A stretch of 64,000 nt of DNA from DTU013 sp964512095 (lineage in GTDB: Bacteria; Bacillota; Clostridia; Acetivibrionales; DTU013). The stretch covers positions 21,599 to 85,598 of the forward strand of contig CAZEIH010000009.1 of assembly GCA_964512095.1 (NCBI GenBank), given 5' to 3'. Shown piece after piece: positions 35,643 to 44,294 of this stretch. The stretch's first letter is position 1; each line of letters opens with the position of its first letter. The position numbers and the translations under genes are program-made. A model generated the notes under the pieces. That model worked only from the letters and a program-made list of their open reading frames with translations, did not search any database and was not told the DNA's origin.

Positions 35643-35789
35643 TTGAGTATTCATAATCTATTGCAACAAAAAAGCCTCAACTTTGAAGACTTTTCAGGCT
35701 TCACTCATTATATAGTTTTTAAACAGCCATTTCAAGAATTATTTACAGCTCATCAAATTAACACCAAAAGAAAGCTAATTGAAAAAGTA
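35643..35789. other. AT-rich gap upstream of the ABC operon
   Basis: A weak hairpin (AAGCCT...AGGCTT, 35672-35701) can be drawn. No gene or clear regulatory site is seen between the ABC promoter and the transposon remnant. Confidence 0.3.
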
Positions 35790-36312
35790 AATTCCACTCC
35801 AAATTCGGGAGTGCGGACGTTTTCTTGGACCTCTAGTTGACCAGTCCCATACTCATTCTATAATCCAACGGACTCTTTCCTCCAAAAGACAGCTTAATTC
35901 GTTTTTCAGCATACCACTTAATATATGTGCTTATCTGTTCTGTCCATTCGCATCCCGAATTTCTGTCAATAATTTCATACCACTTAATACATGTGTTTAA
36001 TGTGTTTAATGTGTCTAATGTGTTTAATGTGTCTAACTGTTCTGTGAACTGATTTACAATTGCATTTGACCTAGAATAACCATAAAGCATTTCATTTATC
36101 AGCCTACCGAAGAACCCCTCACAAGCAGAGTTATCTGGTGATCAACCTTTCTTCGACATAGAACGTGTAAGGCGAGATTTCTCCATCCTCTTAATCCAGC
36201 CTGGACACAGATAGTGGCAGCCTCTATCTGTGTGGATGATTGGGCGTTCATCCTCCTTAAGAATGGATATAGATTCATCAATCCTAGTATTCATCAGATG
36301 CACCTCGGATGG
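35790..36312 (-). pseudogene. Decayed IS3-family (IS150-like) transposase, C-terminal part
   Basis: The minus strand reads HTDRGCHYLCPGWIKRMEK and then SMSKKG-stop-SPDNSACEGFFG, the end of the DDE (rve) domain of IS3-type OrfB, followed by KWYAEKRIKLSFGGKSPLDY. A TGA at 36144-36142 replaces the usual cysteine codon. The N-terminal half is absent (break near 36312). A further region, 35992-36036, is expanded by 9-bp repeats. Downstream, 35795-35830 resembles an IS3 terminal inverted repeat (GTCCAAGAAAACGTCCGCAC). It is inactive. Confidence 0.85.
35992..36036. repeat. Five tandem 9-bp units inside the transposase remnant
   Basis: Units TGTGTTTAA or TGTGTCTAA, five in a row. On the minus strand they encode LDT/LNT repeats in frame with the transposase remnant, between FTEQ and CIKWYE. 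Confidence 0.85.
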
Positions 36313-36317
36313 CTATC

Positions 36318-36465
36318 TTTTCAATTAATGGGCACTTATTCTGCCGATAATTCACTTTTTATAGTCATATGTCGATAATAACTGAGCTTTAGTTGTGTTT
36401 ATGTCAACACGTTCGGGGTTTTCGTGCATTTTTGTGCCCATTACTTGCAAAGTCATCCACTCGGC
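36318..36465 (+). mobile_element. 118-bp MITE-like element, copy 1, with flanks
   Basis: Perfect 9-bp terminal inverted repeats TAATGGGCA (36326-36334) and TGCCCATTA (36435-36443) enclose 118 bp. Similarity to copy 2 extends about 8 bp to the left and 20 bp to the right (CTTGCAAAGTCATCCACTC). The right flank runs straight into the 13-bp array. No coding capacity. Confidence 0.65.
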
Positions 36466-36984
36466 CATATACACTGGCCACATACGCTGGCCACATACGC
36501 TGGCCATATACACTGACCATATACGCTGGCCATATCCACTGGCCACATACGCTGGCCACATACGCTGGCCACATACGCTGGCCATATACACTGACCATAT
36601 ACGCTGGCCATATCCACTGGCCACATACACTGGCCACATACGCTGGCCACATACACTGGCCACATACGCTGGCCACATACNNNNNNNNNNNNNNNNNNNN
36701 NNNNNNNNNNNNNNNNNNNNNNNNNNNNNNNNNNNNNNNNNNNNNNNNNNNNNNNNNNNNNNNNNNNNNNNNNNNNNNNNTACACTGGCCACATACACTG
36801 GCCACATACACTGGCCACATACACTGGCCACATACACTGGCCACATACGCTGGCCACATACGCTGGCCACATACGCTGGCCATATACACTGACCATATAC
36901 GCTGGCCATATCCACTGGCCACATACACTGGCCACATACGCTGGCCACATACACTGGCCACATACGCTGGCCACATACACTGGC
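36466..36984. repeat. 13-bp tandem array interrupted by the assembly gap
   Basis: 16 full units before the gap (36466-36673) and 15 after it (36790-36984). The main units are CACATACGCTGGC and CACATACACTGGC. The trio CATATACACTGAC-CATATACGCTGGC-CATATCCACTGGC recurs in fixed order three times, so there is a higher-order pattern. Because 13 is not a multiple of 3 and no unit contains a stop in most frames, long ORFs appear on both strands, but they are by-products. The true copy number is unknown. Confidence 0.95.
36681..36780. other. Assembly gap (100 N)
   Basis: 100 Ns inside the 13-bp tandem array. The round number suggests a placeholder rather than a measured size. Confidence 0.99.
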
Positions 36985-36994
36985 CATTGGTTTT

Positions 36995-37864
36995 CTATGA
37001 TTCAACCGGCAACAATTCCCTTAAGAGCATGTGCATGTCATCGAACTTCTTTGAGTATATACGAACACGTGTATTGAGACGGGTAGCCAGATTATGTGCA
37101 AAAACCTTGCAAGCTTCTCTGTCATATAACTGGATTGTACTCAAATGCATCACACCTATACCCTGTCTTTCCAGCACAGCAGACCTAACCAAATCTTTCC
37201 CCTGCTCCGAAGGGCTATTGTGAAAGGCAAAGCTCTCATACTCTACTGCTAATTTTGCATGCTTGTAATAAAGATCCGCAAAGCACCTATTTTGTCTAAG
37301 AACCAATCGCGATTCACTATTTAGCCTAATACCATAATTGAAAACAGCTCCCTTAAGTCCGTATCCTCCAAGAAAGTGAGGTAATATTAGGATCATATAG
37401 GCAATCGATTCCATAATGGATGCAGAACCGTTTTCCACATACTTCACGGCCTGCATTGCTTTGCGATGTCCCCGGTGTCCCGCAGTTTTTGAAAGAAATG
37501 TATTGAGCTTTTGCTTTGTCGTGATTGCCTGGGAAGAGAGTCCCACTGGATGCGAACACAACTGCAATCCCAGCAGAATAAGCCGATGGATGCTCAATCT
37601 GCATGCAAGCTCAAGGAACAACAATTCTGGTGATGCAACCATTCTTCCATTTCGTGCTCTTACTGCACTAGATGGAAGATTAAGCTTACATGAATGGACC
37701 TTTTTACCATTGCATCTAAATCGCTCATTGGGTTCAGTAACCGTAATATGAGGTGAGTCCAATTCACTGAGCTTATAACCTATAACAGCATCAATATTCG
37801 GGATATCCCATATTATAGCGGCTGATAAATCACTTAAATACTCTTTCATATAATTATTGTACAT
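36995..37864 (-). CDS. Hypothetical protein with DUF559/Vsr-like nuclease C-terminus
   Basis: 289 residues. The middle has ASPELLFLELACRLSIHRLI, like the AbiEi-type/DUF559 protein group. The C-terminal third has CFADLYYKHAKLAVEYESFA then FH, which fits the D...E-x-E core of a PD-(D/E)xK fold, followed by RSAVLERQGIGVMHLS, a typical DUF559 helix-strand. No catalytic lysine is obvious, so activity is uncertain. No clear ribosome site at 37864; a second ATG is at 37849. No toxin gene is adjacent. It lies between two MITE-like copies and next to both tandem arrays. Confidence 0.5.
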   Translation of the reverse strand: MYNNYMKEYLSDLSAAIIWDIPNIDAVIGYKLSELDSPHITVTEPNERFRCNGKKVHSCKLNLPSSAVRARNGRMVASPELLFLELACRLSIHRLILLGLQLCSHPVGLSSQAITTKQKLNTFLSKTAGHRGHRKAMQAVKYVENGSASIMESIAYMILILPHFLGGYGLKGAVFNYGIRLNSESRLVLRQNRCFADLYYKHAKLAVEYESFAFHNSPSEQGKDLVRSAVLERQGIGVMHLSTIQLYDREACKVFAHNLATRLNTRVRIYSKKFDDMHMLLRELLPVES

Positions 37865-37879
37865 CGTAACTGGATGTTA

Positions 37880-38026
37880 TTTCAATTAATGGGCAATAAT
37901 TTTGCCAATAACTACCTTCTGTGTTCATTAGTACGGCAATAATCGAGCTTTAGGTGTGATTATGTCAATACATTTGGGGTTTTTTTGAATAATTGTGCCC
38001 ATTACTTGCAAAGTCATCCACTCAGC
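37880..38026 (+). mobile_element. 118-bp MITE-like element, copy 2, with flanks
   Basis: Terminal inverted repeats TAATGGGCA (37887-37895) and TGCCCATTA (37996-38004), again exactly 118 bp. It is in the same orientation as copy 1 and about 70-75% alike by eye. The right flank CTTGCAAAGTCATCCACT runs into the 70-bp array. Confidence 0.65.
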
Positions 38027-38195
38027 GGCGGCGTCTCGGGTATCCTCGATGAAATCTGATGGGATTTGAACCATCAATTCAAAGTCATCCACTCGGCGGC
38101 GTCTCGGGTATCCTCGATGAAATCTGATGGGATTTGAACCATCAGATTTAAAGTCATCCCCCCGGCGATGTCTCGGGTATCCTCGATGAAACATT
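38010..38195. repeat. About 70-bp tandem repeat, 2.6 copies
   Basis: Units start with AAAGTCATCC at 38010, 38081 and 38150 (lengths 71, 69 and a partial). Each contains GTCTCGGGTATCCTCGATGA. The two full units also hold a stem-loop that on the minus strand reads GATGGTTCAAATCCCATC, resembling a tRNA T-arm. The last unit ends at the ATPase stop codon. No tRNA can be folded from the whole unit. Confidence 0.85.
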
Positions 38196-40973
38196 CTACA
38201 CTTGCCTCTTCCTCCTTGATATTCCCGGGGAAAAGCTAGCTAGAACAGGCGCCAGGAATGATATACCGCCTACAATTAGCCAATCATTAAGCCCCATTGG
38301 TACAGTCTTAAATATGTTTTGCAAAACAGGAATGTAAACAACACCTAGCATCATAACCAAGGAGCAAAGCACCGCTAACACAAGATAAATGTTACTAAGG
38401 ATAGGGATTTGGAGTATGTTCTTCGTCTCGGACTTACACTCAAATACATGTATCAGCTGAGTTAGCACCAGAGTAACAAATGCTCCTGTCCGAGCAAGCC
38501 CAATGTCGGCTGTATAAGAGATCATCGTGATATAAACAGCTAGAGTCGACAGTCCAATGAGAACTCCCCTGGACAATATGATTGATGCAAGGCCCTGTGA
38601 AAAAATACTTTCATCCGGTTCTCTAGGCATCCTCCTCATTACGTCCTTCTCCGGCGGATCAAGTCCCAGGGCAACTGCAGGCAGACCATCCGTGACAAGA
38701 TTTACCCATAATATCTGAATAGGAAGTAGCGGCACCGGCAGACCGACCATCATTCCAAGAAACATAGTCAGCACCTCTCCTATATTACAGGCCAGCATAT
38801 ATCTTATAAACTTGCGGATATTGTTATATATCACCCTACCCTCTTCAATAGCCGCAACAATTGTAGCGAAATTATCATCCAGCAAAACAATGGAGGAGGC
38901 TTCCTTTGTAACATCAGTGCCGGTTAGGCCCATCGCTACTCCTATATCCGCCTCCTTGACAGCCGGAGCGTCATTTACTCCATCACCTGTCATTGCTACT
39001 ATGTTACCCAGCTTCTTCAAAGCCCTGACTATCATAAGCTTGTGCTTCGGTGATACCCTTGCATATACACTAATACTATCTGCCCTCTGCACCAAAGCAT
39101 CTTCATCCATTCTGTCAAGTTCTTCACCTGTGAGAACTCCTTCTCCTTCTGTGTATATGTCCAGCTCTCTTGCTATGGAGACCGCAGTAAGCTTATGATC
39201 CCCTGTTATCATAACAGGTCTTATGCCTGCCATCCTGCATTTGAGCACTGCATCAACCGCCTCGGGTCTAGGCGGGTCTATCATTCCCGCTAGCCCTACA
39301 AATATCAAATTCGACTCCAAGTCTTCCCGCCGGTAATCTCTGGAACCCAGCTTCTTATATGCAACAGCTATGACTCGTAGCGCATTTCCTGCCATGGAAT
39401 CGTTTGTGTGCAACACCTTAGCCTTCTTGCTCTGGTCAAGGAGGTATACATTACCGGAGCTGTAAATCCTAGTGCACTTTTTAAGGAGAACATCAGGAGC
39501 ACCCTTTGTAAAAACAAAGGTTTCGCCCTTGTGGTTCACACAGACAACAGACATACATTTTCTGTCTGAATCAAATGGCAGCTCATCTATTCTGTAATAT
39601 GTTTTTTCGAGAACATCCGGTGTTAACCCAGCTTTTGCAGCTGCCACCAGCAAGGCTCCTTCTGTCGGGTCTCCTGTAAACTCCCACCTAGCACTTTTGG
39701 ATACCAATCTATTCTTTATGTTAATCAGCAATGAGGCCTTTCCATTTTGCGGTTTTGTTAAGCCTGCGTTGTTACATATAGCTCCTATTTCCAGCACAGT
39801 CTTAATGCTGCTATCTCCAAGAGGATCTACTGATCTGTTATTCACTTGAAATAGATTTCCTAAATCCTTATCATCATTAACACTTATCAATCTGCCATCG
39901 ACAAATATACATCTTACCGCCATTTTATTCTGGGTCAAGGTACCTGTCTTGTCTGAGCATACAACTCCCGCACAGCCCAGTGTTTCAACTGCAGGAAGCC
40001 TTCTAATCAACGCGTTCCTTTTCAGCATCCGCTGAACACCAAGAGCAAGAGAAATCGTAACAAGAGCCGGCAATCCCTCTGGCACTGCTGCAACCGCGAG
40101 GCTTATACCCGAAAGCAACATATTAAACCCATCCTCGCCACGCAATATCCCCGTCACAGTAACAACCGCACAAATGGCAAGACAACTGACGGCAATAATT
40201 CTACCAAGCTTTTCAAGCCTTTTCTGCAGAGGCGTCTCTTCCTCTTCTATATTCTGTATGAGCTCTGCTATACTGCCCATCTCAGTATTCATACCAGTGG
40301 CAGTCACTAGAGCCTTAGCCCTTCCCCCGGTTATACTGGTGCCCATGTATACCTTGCTTTTTCTTTCCTTACTATCTTCCACTCTTCTAGTAGAGTGAGC
40401 ACTTTTTTCCACTGGAACTGATTCACCGGTAAGTAGTGATTCATCCACCTGAGTATTAGTGCTCTCCAGCAAAACAGCATCTGCAGGCACCCTATCCCCT
40501 GTCTCCAGAATGATCAAATCCCCTGGCACTATCTGTTCTGCCGGTATGCTGACCTGCCTACTATTCCTTATAACCCTTGCCCCAGGTGCAGCAAGACTTT
40601 TTAGGGCCTCCATTGTTTTTTCAGTCCTAAACTCCTGTACGAATCCAAGAATTGCATTAAGAATAACAATAGCGATTATTGTGGCAGCCTCTGTTATTTC
40701 ACCCATGAAGGCAGATATAGCTGTTGAGATAATGAGGATTATAACCATTATATCTGTGAACTGGCTTAATAATATTTTTAGAACAGGTATCTTCCTCTTA
40801 CCTGCAAGCAGATTCGGACCATACTCAATAAGCTTTCTTTGGGCCTCTCTATCACTGAGGCCTGTAGCTGCAGCATTTACACGATACCCTGAAGCCATTT
40901 CTCCCGAAACGGCTACCTTTCGCCATTTAGACTCATTGTCCAATTTACCTAGTGGTTCATTAAGCTTCCCCAA
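38196..40973 (-). CDS. Calcium-transporting P-type ATPase (PMR1/SERCA-like, P2A)
   Basis: 925 residues from TTG 40973. A GTG at 40982 overlaps the AAAGGGG site, whereas the TTG is 8 nt from it. The actuator TGES motif is in LLTGESVPVEK, phosphorylation site CSDKTGTLTQNKMA (about residue 335), KGAPDVLLK in the nucleotide domain and TGDGVNDAPAVKEADIG in the hinge. VPEGLPALVT supplies the M4 calcium-site pattern, and the M5/M6 region NIGEVLTMF and LWVNLVTDGLPA completes it. It pumps Ca2+ (perhaps Mn2+) out of the cell. Confidence 0.93.
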   Translation of the reverse strand: MGKLNEPLGKLDNESKWRKVAVSGEMASGYRVNAAATGLSDREAQRKLIEYGPNLLAGKRKIPVLKILLSQFTDIMVIILIISTAISAFMGEITEAATIIAIVILNAILGFVQEFRTEKTMEALKSLAAPGARVIRNSRQVSIPAEQIVPGDLIILETGDRVPADAVLLESTNTQVDESLLTGESVPVEKSAHSTRRVEDSKERKSKVYMGTSITGGRAKALVTATGMNTEMGSIAELIQNIEEEETPLQKRLEKLGRIIAVSCLAICAVVTVTGILRGEDGFNMLLSGISLAVAAVPEGLPALVTISLALGVQRMLKRNALIRRLPAVETLGCAGVVCSDKTGTLTQNKMAVRCIFVDGRLISVNDDKDLGNLFQVNNRSVDPLGDSSIKTVLEIGAICNNAGLTKPQNGKASLLINIKNRLVSKSARWEFTGDPTEGALLVAAAKAGLTPDVLEKTYYRIDELPFDSDRKCMSVVCVNHKGETFVFTKGAPDVLLKKCTRIYSSGNVYLLDQSKKAKVLHTNDSMAGNALRVIAVAYKKLGSRDYRREDLESNLIFVGLAGMIDPPRPEAVDAVLKCRMAGIRPVMITGDHKLTAVSIARELDIYTEGEGVLTGEELDRMDEDALVQRADSISVYARVSPKHKLMIVRALKKLGNIVAMTGDGVNDAPAVKEADIGVAMGLTGTDVTKEASSIVLLDDNFATIVAAIEEGRVIYNNIRKFIRYMLACNIGEVLTMFLGMMVGLPVPLLPIQILWVNLVTDGLPAVALGLDPPEKDVMRRMPREPDESIFSQGLASIILSRGVLIGLSTLAVYITMISYTADIGLARTGAFVTLVLTQLIHVFECKSETKNILQIPILSNIYLVLAVLCSLVMMLGVVYIPVLQNIFKTVPMGLNDWLIVGGISFLAPVLASFSPGISRRKRQV

Positions 40974-40987
40974 ATGCGACACCCCTT

Positions 40988-41021
40988 TATCTATGTCTTC
41001 AGAAGGCGCTGACCTCTGTCC
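40988..41021 (+). repeat. Interspersed palindromic element, copy D (short)
   Basis: TATCTATGTCTTCAGAAG plus GCGCTGACCTCTGTC, the left module only. Between the MgtC terminator and the calcium ATPase. Confidence 0.7.
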
Positions 41022-41032
41022 TATTTCTATTC

Positions 41033-41058
41033 AAAAAAGGCATGGATTAGACCATGCC
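41033..41058 (-). terminator. Terminator after the MgtC gene
   Basis: Hairpin GGCATGG/CCATGCC (41058-41039) followed on the minus strand by six Ts, 37 bp after the MgtC stop. Confidence 0.8.
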
Positions 41059-41095
41059 GATTTTCTGAAAACAAAGTATTAAAATGTCTATGGGC

Positions 41096-41755
41096 TTATT
41101 CTTCGTAGACCTTTTTTACTCCTTCAAGAGATTGAAGATCACCAAGGGTCTGCAAATCGATTGTACTACCTGGTAGCTTAACAAGTAATTTTATCATTTG
41201 ATCGTTATCCTTGCTTTTATACAACTGTATGTTCTTTATGTTTATTTTGTAGCTCTCAAAAAGGTCACTAACCTTCCCTACGATTCCACTAATACCTTCG
41301 GACTCCACAATGAAAGTCCTGTATCTGTTTTTCCTACCAAATCGCCTCTCAGCTTTTTTTAATGTAATCAGCGTCAAAAAAATCAACGCCGTTGTAATCA
41401 ATGCCCCTACATAAAAGCCACTTCCTACAGCAATACCCACACACGATACCGCCCAAAGGCTGGCCGCTGTTGTCAATCCCCGTACATTGAAACCATCTCG
41501 GATAATAGTACCTGCTCCGAGAAAACCGATGCCACTAATGACCTGAGCTCCTAATCGCGATGGGTCAATGTTAGTTCCGGGGTATTTATTCAGCAGAAAT
41601 TGTGAAGTAATCATCATAAGTGCCGCCCCTGCACAAACCAGAATGTGTGTCCTGAAACCGGCAGGCCTGTTCATGTGCTCTCGCTCATAGCCAACTATCC
41701 CACCGAGAACAGAAGCAATAATCAACCGGAGCATTATCTCCAATTCAAAGGGCAT
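41096..41755 (-). CDS. MgtC/SapB family membrane protein
   Basis: 219 residues. Four to five N-terminal membrane helices with the family signature GGIVGYEREHMNRPAGFRTH (residues 18-37) and GFLGAGTIIRDG (about 76-87). A C-terminal ACT-like cytoplasmic domain follows (FIVESEGISGIVGKV). MgtC proteins aid survival at low Mg2+ and affect ATP synthase in pathogens; here the role is unknown. ATG at 41755 follows GAGGTGAT. Between the DUF6106 gene (10 bp upstream) and a terminator. Confidence 0.9.
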   Translation of the reverse strand: MPFELEIMLRLIIASVLGGIVGYEREHMNRPAGFRTHILVCAGAALMMITSQFLLNKYPGTNIDPSRLGAQVISGIGFLGAGTIIRDGFNVRGLTTAASLWAVSCVGIAVGSGFYVGALITTALIFLTLITLKKAERRFGRKNRYRTFIVESEGISGIVGKVSDLFESYKINIKNIQLYKSKDNDQMIKLLVKLPGSTIDLQTLGDLQSLEGVKKVYEE

Positions 41756-41764
41756 AACATCACC

Positions 41765-42277
41765 TCAACCATTCAATACCTTTCTTGGTATATAGATCTT
41801 AAAGTTTTTTAGCATTCTCTCATCAGGCTCAAAAAGCACCACGGTCTTACTATTATTATATGTGAGGGTAGCAAAATACGCATCTGGTGAATCAATTGAC
41901 CCTGTGGCATTAATCTTGTTCTTTATACTCTGAACCTCCTGGGTGTAGCTGCTACTCTTGACCGGTGCAACTATATCAAAAACCTTACAACTGGAGCTGA
42001 AAATCCTTTTCCTTTTCTTCTTGGAAATTATCATATCGATATCAAGGTCTCCATTGGTCACTATATATTCATATTCCACATTTCTGGCAGTTAAGAGCCT
42101 GTATCCTAAATATATTATTCCTGCCGCAACAAAAAGGCTTATCCCTAACTGAGCAAGTACTACCAATGTAAGACTCAAATATGCAAGAAACGCTGTCATT
42201 AATATTATCCCAAGTGTAATAACTAAATCCACTGGTGTCTTCTTTTTTGGCACCAGCCTTTCCAAAAAAATATCCAT
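41765..42277 (-). CDS. DUF6106 family membrane protein
   Basis: 170 residues from ATG 42277 (DIFLERLVPKKKTPVD), 5 nt after GGGAGGTG. Two hydrophobic segments lie close together (LVITLGIILMTAFLAYLSLT and VAAGIIYLGYRLL, residues 18-68), then VEYEYIVTNGDLDIDMI and a basic KKKRKRIF stretch. The family is found in clostridia and its function is unknown. It precedes the MgtC gene by 10 bp, so they are probably co-transcribed. Confidence 0.8.
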   Translation of the reverse strand: MDIFLERLVPKKKTPVDLVITLGIILMTAFLAYLSLTLVVLAQLGISLFVAAGIIYLGYRLLTARNVEYEYIVTNGDLDIDMIISKKKRKRIFSSSCKVFDIVAPVKSSSYTQEVQSIKNKINATGSIDSPDAYFATLTYNNSKTVVLFEPDERMLKNFKIYIPRKVLNG

Positions 42278-42503
42278 ATACACCTCCCAATTCGATTAAA
42301 AGCCAATATTTATAATATTGCATTTTGATTTTATCATACCGGTTTATGATTAACAACAATGCATTACTACCGACATTGTGAACATTCTGTAAATTCGGTG
42401 AAGGATATGCCTTCAACAGTATATTTCCTTGCTATGAAGTTTTTATGTAAGCAAACTTTTTTATAGGAGTCTACTGTGTGTTAGTCACTCTCGGCCAGTT
42501 CCC

Positions 42504-44186
42504 TCACACTGTTTTCCAATTGCCCTCACTGAGAAACTCCTCAGCTCTGTTCTCGGCATTTCTCACGATGTTTTCCGGGTAACCTATCACCTTAAGAAGC
42601 TTTATTGCATTGTGTGTTGTCGATTTCCCTGTATGGAGTGTGTACTCAAACTTTATCTCATTACCTTCATATTTTTCGGTAAAGTGATAATTGTCATATT
42701 GGTTCTTCAATATTTCAGCAAGCTCTATATCATGAGTTGCAGCAATAAGAATACTGCTGCTTTCAGAAAAATACCTCAGAATCTCGCTGGATGCTGCTAT
42801 CCGCTCAATAGTATTTGTCCCTCTCAGCACCTCATCTACCATACAAAGCAACGGAATCCGGTCACCAAGGTTATCCAGAATCCTTTTCAAAGAGTTGATT
42901 TCAGCAATATAGTAGCTTGTATTACTTTTCAGGTCATCCCTCAATGCCATGGATGTGAATACCTTAAAATAACATGCTTTATACTCTTCAGCAAGACAAG
43001 TGTGAATCGTCTGGGCAAAAATGGTATTTATTGCGACAGTCTTTAGAAAAGTCGATTTTCCTGATGCATTGGATCCTGTGATGAGGACAGGCCTTCTAGC
43101 ATCTATAGAGTTAGTTACAACGTTTCTGATTAAGGGGTGGTAGACACTCTTGATGGCCAGCGAAGCCAGTTTTGAAGCATTGCTACGATACAACTGCGGT
43201 AATGTATAAAAACTTAATGATTCCCTGTATGAGGCGATTGCAATCATACTATCAATTAGACCTATTGTTTTATATATGGAATGAAGCTCTTCTCTATATT
43301 TATTCACGGTCCTCAAAAGCCGCCCAAAAGCAATAAGCTCTACAAGAAACATAGCCTTCATCGGTTCCAAAAACATGAAATCATTGGTCTGATAGAATAG
43401 CTGATAGAAAGAATTTATACTCAACGATCTTATACGTCCCGACGATTTTCTTAGTCTGTCAGCATACTCATTTATTCCTGGTACATTCGCTTTAACAACT
43501 CTTTTAGAACACCTGAGCATTTCCACCAAATAGCAAAGGCTGTTCAGATAAATTTCATTTCTATTCTTCTCCCTATAATAAATCAGTATATTATAGACTA
43601 ATAATCCGACAATAGTGAGAAATCCAAGAGTAAAATTAATAAGCAATACCAGAGGAGATAGGAGGAGCGCCAACGCCTGTAACACATAGCGCCCGTATTT
43701 GTATGTGATACTATCACCCAAAAAATAGCCATAGGCTTCTGTATATCTTTTCTTTCCAAGTCCAGCTAATATCATCTGGAGCTTTGCGCGCTCAACAGAG
43801 TTTGTCCTAAAATACTCGATAAGTTGCTCCCTATCCTTAAGGACAGAAGCATCAAAAACCGGGCTTCTTAAAATGTTATACAGAATTTCCTCGCCAATGG
43901 TTGACTGTGTGTTGTTTATACGCTTAAAAACACTGTCCATATCCAGGTCATTCCATGTTGTGTTATCTATAAAAAAAGCATCCCTACCATTGCCGCATAA
44001 CTCCTTAAAATAGCCGGAGATGGATCTAATGCCATTGTCCTTATATTCGGTTTCGGGAGCCTTCCCCCACTGCAACTCGATATCTATCTTAAGCTTTTTA
44101 TGCGCACGGTTACTCTTAATCAAATTCGATATAATAACTACAAGAATGAAAATAATAAAGGCTAATAAATAAAAGAAAAACTCCAT
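42504..44186 (-). CDS. Membrane-anchored MutS-like ATPase
   Basis: 560 residues from ATG 44186 (EFFFYLLAFIIFILVV), 8 nt after GGGAGG. Helix at residues 3-22, another hydrophobic pair near 165-205. The C-terminal third is a MutS-type ATPase: Walker A TGSNASGKST near residue 370, Walker B LCMVDEVLRGTNTIER near residue 440, and the AATHDIELAEIL H-loop near residue 480. The mismatch-recognition domain is absent. Proteins of this kind occur in clostridia and Bacteroidetes without an established role. Confidence 0.85.
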   Translation of the reverse strand: MEFFFYLLAFIIFILVVIISNLIKSNRAHKKLKIDIELQWGKAPETEYKDNGIRSISGYFKELCGNGRDAFFIDNTTWNDLDMDSVFKRINNTQSTIGEEILYNILRSPVFDASVLKDREQLIEYFRTNSVERAKLQMILAGLGKKRYTEAYGYFLGDSITYKYGRYVLQALALLLSPLVLLINFTLGFLTIVGLLVYNILIYYREKNRNEIYLNSLCYLVEMLRCSKRVVKANVPGINEYADRLRKSSGRIRSLSINSFYQLFYQTNDFMFLEPMKAMFLVELIAFGRLLRTVNKYREELHSIYKTIGLIDSMIAIASYRESLSFYTLPQLYRSNASKLASLAIKSVYHPLIRNVVTNSIDARRPVLITGSNASGKSTFLKTVAINTIFAQTIHTCLAEEYKACYFKVFTSMALRDDLKSNTSYYIAEINSLKRILDNLGDRIPLLCMVDEVLRGTNTIERIAASSEILRYFSESSSILIAATHDIELAEILKNQYDNYHFTEKYEGNEIKFEYTLHTGKSTTHNAIKLLKVIGYPENIVRNAENRAEEFLSEGNWKTV

Positions 44187-44294
44187 AATGTTCGCCTCCC
44201 GCATTCATGTCTGTATTTGCAGTAGCATATTTTCTCCATTATATACCACAAAAGCAAACCCTGCAATGAAATGCCAGCAACAAACGCTCCCACA

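Noticed and set aside
36466..36984. CRISPR array
   Set aside because: Units are 13 bp, contiguous and without spacers.
36352..37005. Long ORFs on both strands through the 13-bp array
   Set aside because: A 13-nt unit without stop codons stays open in several frames; the translations are low-complexity and include the N gap.
37928..38194. 88-residue ORF over the 70-bp repeats
   Set aside because: It is a translation of the tandem repeat and element tail; the match of its end to the ORF at 36352 is only because both read the same 118-bp element.
38010..38195. tRNA gene or attachment site
   Set aside because: Only a T-arm-like stem is visible; no acceptor, D or anticodon arms.
42365..42393. 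Promoter for the DUF6106 gene at the shared 16-nt motif
   Set aside because: A TTTACA -35 fits but the -10 position reads GTAGTA, which does not match.
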